64,000 nt of DNA. Source: Closterium sp. NIES-65 (taxonomy: Eukaryota > Streptophyta > Zygnematophyceae > Desmidiales > Closteriaceae). Where the stretch lies: the NCBI GenBank assembly GCA_948144175.1, contig CANXME010002524.1:1-64000 (forward strand). Reading direction: 5' to 3'. The notes below the pieces were generated by a model. That model was not told the origin of the DNA and searched no databases. It saw only the letters and a list, made by a program, of their open reading frames with translations. Below are positions 23,185-35,311 of this stretch, piece by piece. Made by a program: the position numbers and the translations under genes. Every line of letters starts with the position of its first letter. Position 1 is the stretch's first letter.

Positions 23185-26100
23185 TCAAAATTCACTGGTA
23201 GACTCGTTGGTTGGCTTTGGAAGAGCGTGCGATCGGCATACGAGCCGCAACAGGTCATTCAACTTTGAGGCATTTAGCTGCAAGCATATTCCACCCCAAC
23301 AGTGAAAATACATACCCATTAGTTTAGCGAAAGTAACAACTTAAACAGGCCAAAACATCAGAAGTACCGTAACTCACAGGTTTGCTCATGTACGAATCCA
23401 TCCCTGCATCAATACACTTCATTCCATCTCCAATAAGAGCTTGTGCAGTCATCTGCAAAAGGACGCACACTTATTAGCTTGTGCCATGCTGACAGATCAA
23501 CATTGGTCAAAACACCATCTGCAAGCATTACTGCGATGATTGGAGTGTGGTGGTTCTTCGTAGACTCGTAGTCCCGAATCCTCTTGGTTGCCTGTAGCCC
23601 ATCACAAACTGGCATTTGGACCTATATGTGCACAGCAGAATAATGGACATAAATAAAAAGCAGAGTCAATGAGACCAAGAATGTATGGCACATGTAAGGA
23701 AGAACAGAAGGTTCTAGGACTTACATCCATTAATATAACATCAAAGTCATCTGTCTGAACCTTCTTCACAGCTTCTTCTCCATTACTGGCCAGAACTGCT
23801 TCATGCCCCCACTTTCGCAGAAGAGTCAATGCCACCCGTTGGTTCACAATGTTATCTTCTGAAACCAAGACCTTCAAGCTCTTGTCACTTGCAGCTGCTG
23901 CAGCAACCTCATCCGAAGTAGCTGAGTTTGTGGTGGACATCCGATCCTGCAGCAGCAACAGCATTGCAAATAAGCTTCACTCATCTGGAAAAGAAACAGG
24001 CAACCCTCCAGAGAATGAAAACAAGAGCCCATGAAGAAATCATTACATGCAGAGGGAGATGTTCTGCCTGCTTGACCCTTCGAACAAGCACTTCCCGTTT
24101 CACAGGCTTGGGAGCATAATACGTCACACCAAGATCCTTGCACCTGTTCATATGGCAAAAATCAGCGACCGAGGTGGCAAGAAACCATGCAAAGAAAAAA
24201 AAAATGCTCACTTACAAAGACTTGTCATCGGTACTCCCAGGTGTCAATAACACAACAGGGAGCACCTCATCCCTTGCGGATTCCTGCGGCCCATCAGTTG
24301 AGCTGGAAAGAGACGCCTGGCTGCACTCCTGCATCTGCATTACTTCACGGTTGGCTCTCAAATCCGCGAAGCCAGCCCCTGTTTTTGATTGCTGCCGATG
24401 CCTGAAGTGAGGAACTTCTGAAAACGCCTTGTTCCCTTCCCGCGAAAATAGTGAATCTGGCGTGAGTGGCTCAGCAAAGTCCTCAATGTCCTGCACAGCA
24501 CTGCTCCTGTTGGCTCCATTCTGAAATCGACATCCGGACTTGTCTAAACGAAGCAGACTCTGCCCTTTGACATGGTTAAGCAGCCACTTGCAGTCGACAG
24601 GAGAGGACCTTGGGCTGTTGTCCCCATCACCCACTTTCGAATCGACAATCAGAAGGGTGTAAGGCAGCTCATCATACAGTGCTCTTTGAAGCTTTTCCAG
24701 AGCCGAGATCGCATCAGCAGCTTCATCCGCCTTCACATCCAATTTCTGCACAAAAAAACAGGTAACCAAATAAAACATATCAACTTATAAGAAATGGCAC
24801 ACATGCAACCGTTCGGTACTATTGGTCCAAAGTCAGAATGTTAACAATGGACAAACCCTACCTCGAGAGTCGAAATGATAGACTTCCTGGTCGATTCATT
24901 CTCATCCACAACCAAGACACGCAGATGGTTGAATTTCGGGCACAAACAACCGCATGGAACCAGCTTTGGTGATGGGACAATCTTGGCGGGTATGGAGAAC
25001 TTGGCAGTGAAAAAGAATGTCGAGCCTTGGCCTTCTTCGCTCTCAACCCACATATGCCCACCCATGGCATTGGCCAGGCGTGATGAGATCATCAACCCCA
25101 GACCCGTCCCTCCATACAACCTGAATAACCCAACAAGTTTCTTGAGCGAATGTTGAAAACGGAGAAACACTGATTGTGAAAGGTCTCAGAATGACTGGTG
25201 TTCACCTTGAGTCTGATGCGTGGACTTGACTGAACGCTTGAAACAAAAGTGATTGTTTTGCCTGGGGTATGCCAATCCCTGATAGAAGACGTAAGCATAA
25301 TGGTTATCCTCAGGGAAATTTGTTGCAACTAGATACCCAATGCAGTGAAGACATACGGACCTGTGTCTTTAACCGCAAAAAGAACCTCTGCCACACGATC
25401 ACTAGCAGAGACCAGAATTGCTGACAGCAAAACTTCTCCCTTGTCGGTAAATTTGATACCATTTCCTGCAGAAACATCACTGACCAGCATGATAACATCT
25501 TCATCGCCAGAGATTGTGAGAGTTAAACGCAACCATTGCTTACCCACGAGATTGATGAAGATCTGAAGAAGCCGTCCAGGGTCACCCAAAAGAACTTCAG
25601 GCATATCTGGGGACTTCAGCCATGATACAAGAGTGAGCCCTTTCTTCCTTGCCTTGGTTGCAAGGACTGATACGGCGTGCTCCATCTGTAGAAAATGCCA
25701 CATAAACCAAAATTGAGAAGAATTGAACTTCAACAGAGGCATGTTAGAAGAAGGCAAAAAGTACCTGGTCTTCTAAGGAAAACTCAATATTCTCCAGATC
25801 CATCTTCCCGGCCTCGATTTTGCTGAAGTCCAAGATGTCGGCGATCAGACGCAGAAGGTGCTTTGCAGAATACAAAGACTGCACCACACGAAAAAAGAAC
25901 AAATTGATTCCAGGCCCAACAGAATCAACAGGTAGCAAATCTTGCTCAACTCAACTTAAGAAACTCTTACCAGCTCAAGATACTCGACCTGTTCGGTGCT
26001 AAGGGGAGTATCCAAACAAAGCTCTGTGCAATTGATGATGCCATTCAGGGGTGTTCTGATTTCATGCGACATATTTGCCAAAAACTCGGATTTTGCCTTG

Positions 26101-29100
26101 TCTGCTGAGACTGCCTGCTCCTTCGCATCCTGAAGCTGTAACTCAATCTTCTTTCTCTCCTCCACCTCAGCAGACAAACCCTCGTTCAAAAGCGCAAAAT
26201 CCCGAGTCCGCTCCACTACCTGATGAAAAAAAGGTTCCTCGAAATAAACAAATGTACAGCAAGTTCAGGCGGGAAGGGGAAAACAGACCGGAAACAGGAT
26301 GGCACACCTTTTGTTCCAAAGTTGAGTAGGAAGAGGAGATTTGATCGGCCATGTAATTGAAGACACAGCAAAGCTCATCAATCTCATCCTTCAAGCAGCC
26401 CCGTCGACCGTGGGCTCTTGCACTGTAATCACCACGAGCAAGTTTGCTAGCTGCGTCACCAAGATCCATGATTGGATGAGAGAAATACTGCAAAATAGCA
26501 GGATTGAACATCGTCAGGCGTTAAGTATGATGAAAAACTTACAGAACAGCAAACATATAGGCGCTGTTATACCTTGGCCAGTAAAAATGCTGCCAGAATT
26601 CCCAGAACAAAAATGCAAGACATTGAAATAAGAATAATCTTTTCAAGCTTCTTGGTTGACGAGTATGCTTCTGATTTGTCAACTGTGGCTGCCAGACCTG
26701 CAGGACCGCATGAAAAGCAGTATTGAAATATGGTAGATGGAACAGACAGAAGATGAGTGCAGCAGAGAACGCAGGCCTAGAGAGGTAATGAAGAACCATT
26801 GCATACCCCAGTTATCATAACCAATAGGTCGGTAGGAAGCTATGACTTGAACTCCACGAAAGTCAAGTGATAGAATTCAAGAGTAGTTGAATAATGAGCC
26901 ATGGAGGCTCTATAGTACAAGCATGCAAGCAAGAGAGGGGTGAAGAAGGAGCAAACCCTATTGGCCACTAAGTTGGCCAATGGGGGAGATGCCTTGTGGA
27001 GTAGGTAACCCCACAATGTTGCTAGGTTGTGATTGGTAGGCCTTAGGACCAAAAGTTAGCAAGTGCCAACCAAGGACCAAGACCAAACCCAACCTTGACC
27101 AACCACAAAATGTGGTTGGAGTGTACACCCAACCCCCCAAGAACATAAAGAGCTACACCATTCTAGCCTATGTATGTTGTGTATAAGATACAGTTACAAC
27201 ACAACCCCCCAACATGCATAAGGCTAGAAAATGGAATCAGGAGGCCGCCAAAACCGGAGGAGGGGTGAGGCCAAGGAGGCGCAGAAGGAAGGAGTGGGAC
27301 GCCTGGGGAAGGGCTTTGGTGAAGATGTCAGCGAGGTTGGCCGCCGAGTCGATTTTGCCAAGGCGAAGATGGCCGGCCTCAACGAGTTCACGAATGAAAA
27401 AATAGCGGAGCTCAATGTGTTTGGAGCGCCCATGATACACAGCATCCTTGGTGAGGTGGATGGTGCTAGCGTTGTCACACCAGATGGTGGGACAGCGTGG
27501 GGGGGCTCCAAGCTCATCAAGGAGGAAGGTGAGCCAGCGCGCCTCCTGCGCGGCCATGGTTGCAGCGTAGAGCTCTGCCTCGCAGGAGGAGAGGGCGACG
27601 GCAGAGGAGCGTGTGGACCGCCAGCTGATGAGGCCGCTGCCTAGAGAGAAGCCATAACCCTGAGAGGACCGCCGATCCGGTCGAGAGTCAGCCCAGGAAG
27701 AGTCGCTGTAGCCGTGGAGGAGGGGTGGGGAAGGGCCGCCAAGGGTAAGGACATAGTCCTTGGTGCCACGAATGTAGCGAAGAACGCGCTTGGCGGCCTG
27801 CCAGTGCTCCTCCGTATGCTTGCCAGCGCCAACGAAGCGAGCGAGGACGCTGATGGGGTAGGCAAGGTCAGGGCGAGTAGAGACCATGGCGTACATGAGA
27901 GAGCCGATGAGTTCAGGATAAGGATGGGAGGAAGGGGAGGGAGAGGAGGGTGGGGAGAGGTGGTGCCCGACCGAAAGGGGAGTGGGCTGGGGGCTACCGC
28001 GCGCCATTGCAAACCGTTCTAAGACCTGCTGGAGGTAGTGGCCCTGAGAGAGAGAGATGGTGCGGGCGGAGCGGTCGCGAGTGATGGTCATGCCGAGGTA
28101 GTGCTGCAGCTCTCCCAGGTCTTTGCACTTGAGACGGCTGCCCAGCTCCGTCTTGACAGTCTCGAGCTCGGCAGGATCGGCAGTGAGAAGAATCATATCG
28201 TCAACATAGACGAGGATGTAGAAGGGGGAGGGGGAGGTGCGGAGGAAGAGGCTGGCGTCGGAGCGGGAGGTGCGAAACCCAAGCTCGACAAGGGTGGCAG
28301 CAAGCTTGGCATGCCATTCCCTGGGAGCCTGGCGGAGCCCATACACTGGGCGGCGCAGCTGCCAGACAGAGTCAGCGGGGAAGGGGAGGTGGAAGCCCGC
28401 TGGGCGCTCCATGTAGATCAGTTCACGTAGTACGCCTTGCAGGAAGGCGTTGGAGACATCCATCGAGTGGATCTCCATGTTGAGGCGAGCGGCGAGGTCG
28501 AGGACGGCGCGAACGGTAGCAGGTTTGGCGGTGGGGGAGAAGGTGTCGAAGAAGTCAAAGCCATACCGCTGCGTGAAGCCCTTGGCGCAATACCGGGCCT
28601 TGTAGACGGGCGGTTCTCCTGGCAGCTGCTTGACGCGAAACACCCACTTCCCCTTGACCACGTTCGTAGAGGGGGGAGGGCGAGGGACATCAACGAAGGA
28701 GGAGTTGGCAATAAACGCCTCGAGCTCCTTGATGATGGCGGCGAGCCAGAGCGGGGCGTCGGGACAAGCCATGGCCTCCTCATACGTGGTTGGGATGAAG
28801 GTGGAGGGTGCGGAGGAAAAGGCGAAGACTGGTGTTCCAGAGAGGTCAGAGGTGATGGGAAGGAGGGAGGGGTCAGAGAGGTGGAGGTCAAGGAACTCCT
28901 CATGGGAGTCCTCAGAGAGGGAGGTGTGGAAGGCGCGGATGACCGCAGGTGCCGCTGCTGGTGCCACTGTTGGTGCCGCCGCTGCTGGTGCCGCTGCCGA
29001 GGCCGCCGCTGCCGCTGCACTCGCCGCTGCTGGTGCCGTTGCACTTGCCGCTGCTGGTGCCGCTGCACTTGCCGCTGCTGGTGCCGCTGCTGGTGCCGCT

Positions 29101-31309
29101 GCGGTGGCTGCTGCTGGAGCTGCTGCTGCTGCCGCTGCTGGAGAGGTAGTAGAGGGGGCGGGTGCATGAGGGGCTTGATGCAGGACAGCCTGGAAGAAGT
29201 GGTGAAGAAGGGGGGAAAGAGGGGGGAGGGTAGAGGTAGAGAGGGTAACAGGGGGCGGTGCACCAAGAATACCGTCGCATGACCTGGTGTGAGGATACCG
29301 GGTGAGTGTGGTGCGGGGAGGGGGGGAGGGAGGCGAGGGTTGGGAGGGAGGGGGAGGAGGGGCACCAGGGGAGGAGTGAGCGGGGGAGACAGGGGAAGAC
29401 AGGGGGTCCGGGTCAAAGATGTCACCAGACGAGGGAGGGGCACCGTGGGACTGGGGGGGCGGTGGGGAAGGGGGTGGGAGGATGGGGGGAGGAGGGAGGA
29501 GAGGGGGAGGGGTGGTGTCAGACCAGACAAGGGGACGAGTCAGAGGTGGGAGTGGGTCAGTGGACGGAGGAGAGGAATAGTATGAGGTGGATTCGTCAAA
29601 GACGACATCCCTGCTGCGAATTAGTCGACCGGAGGGGGGGTGGAGGAAAAGATAGTCGGGGGAAGAGGGGTTATGACCAAGGAAGATGCAGGGAAGGGTA
29701 CGAGGGGCAAGTTTTCCTAGGGAACGGGATCGGTCAGATGGGTGAATGAGGACATATGCCTTTGAGCCCCAGACCCGAAGAGGGGAGACATCGGGTTTGT
29801 CCTTTGTCCATAGCTCAGTGGGGGTGGTGGAGGGGAGGAGGGGGTGAGGGTAAAGGTTAGTAAGGAGGGCGGCATGAAGGAGGGCGTAGCCCCACAGAGA
29901 AGGGGGGCAGGAGGCGTGGACAAGGAGACACCGAGCCGTTTTGGTGATCTCCCGAACACGGCTCTCAGCGACACCGTTCTGCTGTGGGGAGTGAGGGAGG
30001 GTGTAAGTCTGAAGAATGCCGCGGGACTGGCAATAGGAGGAGATCTGGTTGTTAAGGAACTCACCACCACCATCAGAGTGGAGGCGGCGAACAGGGCGCC
30101 CAAAGTGGGTGTTTGCCTGTTCGAGCCAGGCAATGATCGCAGTCGGGGCGTCCGCCTTCGTCCGAAGGAGAGAGACGGACGAGTACCGACTGTGATCATC
30201 GACGAGCACGAGGAGGTAGCGATGGCCTTGGCGAGTGGGGGAGGGGTTAGGGCCCCAGAGGTCCATGTGAACAAGATCAAGTGGCTGGGCTGCAGCGGAG
30301 GGGGAGCTCCGGTGCGGCTGCTGCTTGAGCTTGCTCTGAACACAGACGACGCAAGGGGGGGCAGGGGACTTTGGGAGGGGAGGGAGGGAGGAGGGGAGAC
30401 CGTGGAGGAGACCGGAGGATGCAGAGGAGCGCAGAGTGGCGAAGTTGGGGTGACCTAGCCTGTGATGGAGGAGGATAGCAGGGTGGGAGAGGGAGCGACA
30501 TGAGCAGTCAGAGTCAGGGGGGCGGGGGGGGACGGGTGGGTTAGTGGGAGGGAGGGGAGGAGGGGGGAGGAGGAGGGGGGGGGAGGCAACTTGGAAGGTG
30601 AAGGGGCGAGGAACCCGAAGGGTGTATAGACGAGAGCGGTGACAGTAGGGAATGCGGGCGAGGAAGCGACCTGTGGAGGTTTGGAAAAGGTCACAATGGT
30701 TAGCACCTCCTGGGGTGACAGTGGTGATCATGGATTGTTGGAGGGACCTTTGGGAAAGGAGGTTAGTGCGAAGGGAGGGAATGTGAAGACCTGTGACGGT
30801 ACCTGAGGGAAAGAGAGGACAGGGAAGGGTGGACGTGTTGTGACAGGGGATGGAAAAGCTGCTGTCAGCGCCGAGGAGGGACGTGGGTGTGGGGAGAGGA
30901 TGGAGTTTGCCAGCATCGCGAAAGACATTGTCAGTGGCTCCACTATCCAGGACGAACTCAAGGGTGGAGGAGGGTGAGGCGGAGTACTGAATGGAAGTTT
31001 CATTAGTAGCAGGCGCATACATAGGGGATGCAACAGAGGGAGGCTGACTAAGCAGACCAACAAAGCCAGAGGAGGGAAAGGGGGTCACACTACCACCTGT
31101 GGACGGCGCAAGGGAGGGACCGGAGAGGTGGGCCGCAGAGGCTGCATTCCCAGCGGTCCAGCCGGGAAACGGTTGCTGCTGGGGGACAGGAGGAGGAGGG
31201 AGGAGAGGAAGCTGAGGCTGGAGGTCGAGCTGCTGCTGGAGCTGCTGAAGCTGCTGCTGGAGCTGCTGAAGCTGCTGCCCGTACTGCTGCGGTCCCTGCT
31301 GTTGTACAC

Positions 31310-31364
<55 letters not shown>

Positions 31365-34300
31365 ATGCTGCTGCTGCTGCTGCTGCTGAGAGGGGAGAGC
31401 AAAGGCCTGGTGGGCCTGGGAGGAGGAGGAAGGAGCGTAGAGGGGAGAGGTGCGAACGTCGAGGGGAGTGGGGCGGGGATTAAGGGCGGACCAGCGAGGA
31501 GGGGTGCCAGAGTTCCCACGAGCGAACCACTCATCGCTGAGTGCCTTAAAGCACGTCTCAGTTGCATGAGTGGTTTGGTTGCAGCGTTGGCCTCGGGTGG
31601 GGCCGTAAAGGGGAAGATACTGACAGGGTGGGAAGGCCGCTGCTGCACCACGACCCGCACCACCACGACCGCCAGAGCCGCCTCGACCACCTCCACGCCC
31701 ACCTCCACGCCCCCCTCCACGTCCGCCTTTGCCGCTGCGCTGCTGTGCTACCGCGGCAGTGGAGGAGGAGTGGCGAAGGATTTCTGCCTCGGTGGTGATA
31801 ATCCACTGGGCAACTTGAGCGGGAGTGTCATGTTTGGAGAGGAGTTGCATATAGGCCAGCTTGTGGGCATCGAAGGCAGGAGTGAGGCCTTCGAGGAGGT
31901 GGCAGCAGATGACGGTGTCAGGGTAGGTAACACCAAGTGCTGCAAGGCGGCGAGCAAGGTCAAGGACGCGGCGAGTAAAGGCGGCTGCGCCGGCAGTGGA
32001 ATCCATGGTGATGGATCCAAAGTCCTTGATGAGGGCATAGAGGGTGGCGATGTCCTGTCGGTCAAAGAGGTCGACAAGCAGTTGCCACAGGTGGGAGGAG
32101 GAGGTGGGTGAGAGTTCTCGCTTGAGGGAGGAGGGGATAGTGGCGAGGAGGATGGCGAGAGCTCGGCGGTCAGCAATGCGCCACGCAGCGATGTCGGAGG
32201 TGTAGCTAGCGAGGCGTGTAGTGTACGTGGTGAGTTGGGCGTGGTAGTCGCGGTGACGGGCAGCAGCCTCGTCGTAGGCGCGCTTGTCGTCCTCATAGCG
32301 CAGTTGACGGCGAAGGTGGTCGTTGAGTGTGTTGCGGTAGGCACGGATGGCAGTTTCCACGCTTTGAGGATTGTTGACATCCGGTGCGAAGGAGGGAGGA
32401 TCACCAGGGGACTCGGGCTCAGGTCCGGGCTCATCAGGAGGAGGTCCGGTGGGGGCAGAAGGGGCGATGGGCTGGAGTCCGCCTTCCTCCTGGAACACGA
32501 CGGAGCGGAGTGTATAACCACTGACGATGACCGAGGAGAGCAACACCTCGACGGAGTGAGCATAGGAGTGCCAGTTGGCGGCCGAGTTGTCGCCGAGCAG
32601 CTCGAGGGCGTCAATGGTCGCTAGATCGACCGAGGAGTCGGATGACGCCATGACGGCGGAGGGGTGAAGGCGCCGCTGCTGCTGTTGGTATTGGTGCCGC
32701 CGCTGCTGCTGCCGCCGCCGATGCCGCTGCTGCTGCCGCCGCCGATGCCGCTGCTGCTGCCGCCGCCGATGCCGCTGCTGCTGCCGCCGCCGATGCCGCT
32801 GCTGCTGCCGCCGCCGATGCCGCTGCTGCTGCCGCCGCCGATGCCGCTGCTGCTGCCGCCGCCGATGCCGCTGCTGCTGCCGCCGCCGATGCCGCTGCTG
32901 CTGCCGCCGCCGACGCCGCTGCTGCTGCCGCTGGTGCCGTTAGGGGTGGAGTAGGGGGAGGAGGTAGAGGGGAAGAGAGGCTGGTGCGGAATTGCGGGGA
33001 GGAATTAGGGTTTCGAGGTCGTGGAGATCGCGGGCAGGCGAACGCGACGGCGGGCAGATCAGCCGCGGCTGCGCGCCAGCCGTCCACGTCGGCGCAGGGG
33101 CGTCGACGGCCGCGCGCTGGCCGTCCGTGGTGGCGCGCGGTTCTTTCGTGGCCGCGCGCTGGCTGTCCGCGTCAGCACGCGGCTCGTCGGCGGGGCCGCG
33201 CTGGCAGTCCGCGTCAGCGCGCGGGTCGTCGGCGGGGCCGCGGTGGCCGTCCGCGTCAGCGCGTGGGTCGTCGGCGGGGCCGCGCTGGCCGTCCGCGTCA
33301 GCGCGCGGGTCGTCGGCGGGGCCGCGCTGGCCGTCCGCGTCAGCGCGCGGGTCGTCGGCGGGGCCGCGCTGGCCGTCCGCGTCAGCGCGCGGGCCGTCGG
33401 CGAGGCCGCGCTGGCCGTCCGCGGCAGCGCGCTGGTCGTCGGGGGTCGCGCGCTGGCCGTCCGCGGCGGTCGCAGGTCGTCCGCGTCGCCGCGCTGGTCG
33501 TCCGCGTCGGCGCGGAGGTCGGACGCGTCGGCGGGCAGATGGAGGCGTGGCGGCGGGAGGAAGGATTGCTGCCACGGGGGAGCGGATAGGGGCTGCGGGA
33601 GGGAGGATAGAGGCCGCGGGAGGGAGGATTGAGGCCGCGGAGGAGGAGATCTACGCCGCGGAAGGCTAGATCTGAGGTGCGGGAGGCGGAACTGAGCCGC
33701 GGGAGGCGGAACTGAGCCGCGGGAGGCTAGATCTGAGGAGCGGGTGGGCGGATGTAGGTCATAGTCCGCTAGGGTAAGGGAGCGGGGAGGGAATTACAAC
33801 ATGAGGATCGAGGGAAGGTGGCGTGAGCCATTTGGCTCTGATACCATGATAGAATTCAATAGTAGTTGAATAATGAGCCATGGAGGCTCTATAGTACAAG
33901 CATGCAAGCAAGAGAGGGGTGAAGAAGGAGCAAACCCTATTGGCCACTAAGTTGGCCAATGGGGGAGATGCCTTGTGGAGTAGGTAACCCCACAATGTTG
34001 CTAGGTTGTGATTGGTAGGCCTTAGGACCAAAAGTTAGCAAGTGCCAACCAAGGACCAAGACCAAACCCAACCTTGACCAACCACAAAATGTGGTTGGAG
34101 TGTACACCCAACCCCCCAAGAACATAAAGAGCTACACCATTCTAGCCTATGTATGTTGTGTATAAGATACAGTTACAACATCAAGCCCTTCAAAGTAGCC
34201 AATATGGCCTTCTGCTGCCATGAAGGCAACCCCCTTGTATGTCGTATTCATAACAGAAGGAGCCTTTACAGGAGGAATGATGAAATTGACAAGGTTCTCG

Positions 34301-35311
34301 TTCTCAGCGAGATAGGCAACGACAAGCTGTCCTGTGGATTGAAGCCCAGTCTCATCTTGCACAATTCGCTTAAACTTCTTGGCATCGAGTTTGGCCACAA
34401 TAATTCCGCAAAAGACTTCCTGAAAGGTAACAAAAAAGTGACAACAAACTTTGACCACCAACAGCGACAGATTGAAACGAGATTACAGTACAAAACGGGA
34501 AATCAATCAGTGCACCTGGTGGTAGATGGGAGCTGCAACATCGATTAGCAGCGTATGATTGTACCCAACGTACGGAATCCCGGACCACGCTGACGTGTTT
34601 CGGTTCCTGACACTCAGAGCCCGTCCGTGCAAGCGTTTTGGCAGTGGTTTCACATCAGCTGGATGTGTGCTGGAGAACAACAGTCCGCCATCATTGCTGT
34701 AAGCTCCCAAGGACATGACATCAGCTGCACTCATTACGGCAGAGTTGAGATCCTCGGTGCCCTCTTTGCTGTTACTCTTTGTGAGATTCACCTCTCCTTG
34801 CATGTGCTTGAGAAGAAAAGACGAAATGACGACACGAGATGCGATCAGTTTCACTGTGTCTTGATTCCCCGTGATGTAACTGAGTATCTGCCAGATAACA
34901 GCACGAGCAACATTAGAAAAACAAACACCACTTCGAGCGGCCGTAGGCTTAAAAAACCAGACATCTATGAAGGTGCACCTGTTCTTGCCGAAGGCTAGCA
35001 ACGATGCTGAGCCTTTCCCGTATCTCTTCCGTCAATGTTGCCTTTGACAGCCTCCAGAGGACGATGGCAGGAATCCCCGAACAGATCAGAACCAGAGCAC
35101 CCACGAAAAAGGTCAGCTTCACCCAGATTTTTGGCTGGAACCTACGCCGTGGCACACGAGGTGGACTTTGAGCCACGCCATCTGCAAGAAAGGTAAACGA
35201 ATGTTTCATGTGAGCATCCGTACTGAGCGATCGCGCACAAACGACTGGTAACGAAAAGCCAGTGCACTGACTATGGGGAATCTCAACCGATGTAGAGTCC
35301 TCGGAACGCAT
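23185..35311 (-). CDS. Hybrid sensor histidine kinase (dCache-HAMP-HisKA-HATPase-REC-REC), split by copia element B
   Basis: A membrane histidine kinase of phosphorelay signalling. Order on the minus strand: start about 35311, first membrane helix ([17 protein letters not shown], about 35110), dCache-like sensor, second helix near 26620-26580, HAMP (about 26500-26340), coiled coil, H box [17 protein letters not shown] (about 26090), N box, KDTG/IGIP, G2 box GGTGLGL (about 25110), then receiver 1 ([34 protein letters not shown]) and receiver 2 (LVSEDN, VILMDV, IIAMTAQAL, YMSKPL). The last exon is 23277-23185. Both receivers keep their Asp, Thr and Lys positions. The sensor exon is interrupted by a 7.3-kb copia element after TCAAG; host coding sequence is open on both sides of the insertion. 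Architecture and two receivers recall plant AHK1-type osmosensor kinases, but that assignment is tentative. The first exon is the weakest part. Confidence 0.88.
26868..27201 (-). repeat. 3' LTR of copia element B
   Basis: 334 bp, one visible difference from the copy at 33847-34180. Flanked by TCAAG. Confidence 0.94.
27237..32651 (-). CDS. Copia element B gag-pol polyprotein
   Basis: An open frame of 1804 codons. Order from the N-terminus: UBN2-type gag ([14 protein letters not shown] to [17 protein letters not shown]), Gly/Arg-rich basic stretch, CX13CX4HX4C knuckle ([19 protein letters not shown]), poly-Gln encoded by a CTG/CAG run at about 31305-31390, protease ([12 protein letters not shown]), integrase ([35 protein letters not shown]), a Pro- and Ala-rich spacer, reverse transcriptase ([23 protein letters not shown]) and RNase H ([36 protein letters not shown]). 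Full length for the family. Confidence 0.94.
32690..32930 (-). repeat. 24-bp CTG/CCG tandem repeats in the leader of copia element B
   Basis: About nine copies of a 24-bp unit (CTGCTGCTGCCGCCGCCGAT plus GCCG) lie immediately upstream of gag in element orientation. One minus-strand frame reads it as poly-alanine. Confidence 0.9.
33150..33480 (-). repeat. 42-bp GC-rich tandem repeats in the leader of copia element B
   Basis: About six copies of a 42-bp unit containing GCGGGGCCGCGCTGGCCGTC and GTCAGCGCGCGGGTCGTCG lie between the primer site and gag. The layout parallels the GC-rich leader array of element A, though the unit is different. Confidence 0.88.
33835..33846 (-). promoter_or_regulatory. 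Primer-binding site of copia element B
   Basis: On the minus strand TGGTATCAGAGC directly follows the LTR end. This is the standard plant copia site for initiator methionine tRNA. Confidence 0.93.
33847..34180 (-). repeat. 5' LTR of copia element B
   Basis: 334 bp, nearly identical to 26868-27201. Followed on the plus strand by the TCAAG target duplication. Confidence 0.94.

Larger units (their letters stand above)
26868..34180 (-). mobile_element. Ty1/copia element B, whole-looking and very young, inside the histidine kinase
   Basis: A 334-bp LTR element in minus orientation, with TGTTGTAACTG...TTCTATCA LTR ends. By eye the LTRs differ at one position in 334. The target duplication is TCAAG (26863-26867 and 34181-34185). 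The primer site TGGTATCAGAGC lies directly inside the LTR at 33847. One long open frame carries gag and pol in copia order. It looks whole. The near-identical LTRs date it as very recent, well after the divergence of the exon echoes elsewhere in the window. Confidence 0.95.

Noticed and set aside
31128-32111. Leu-rich plus-strand frame opposite copia B
   Set aside because: Antisense shadow of the poly-Gln and gag coding region.
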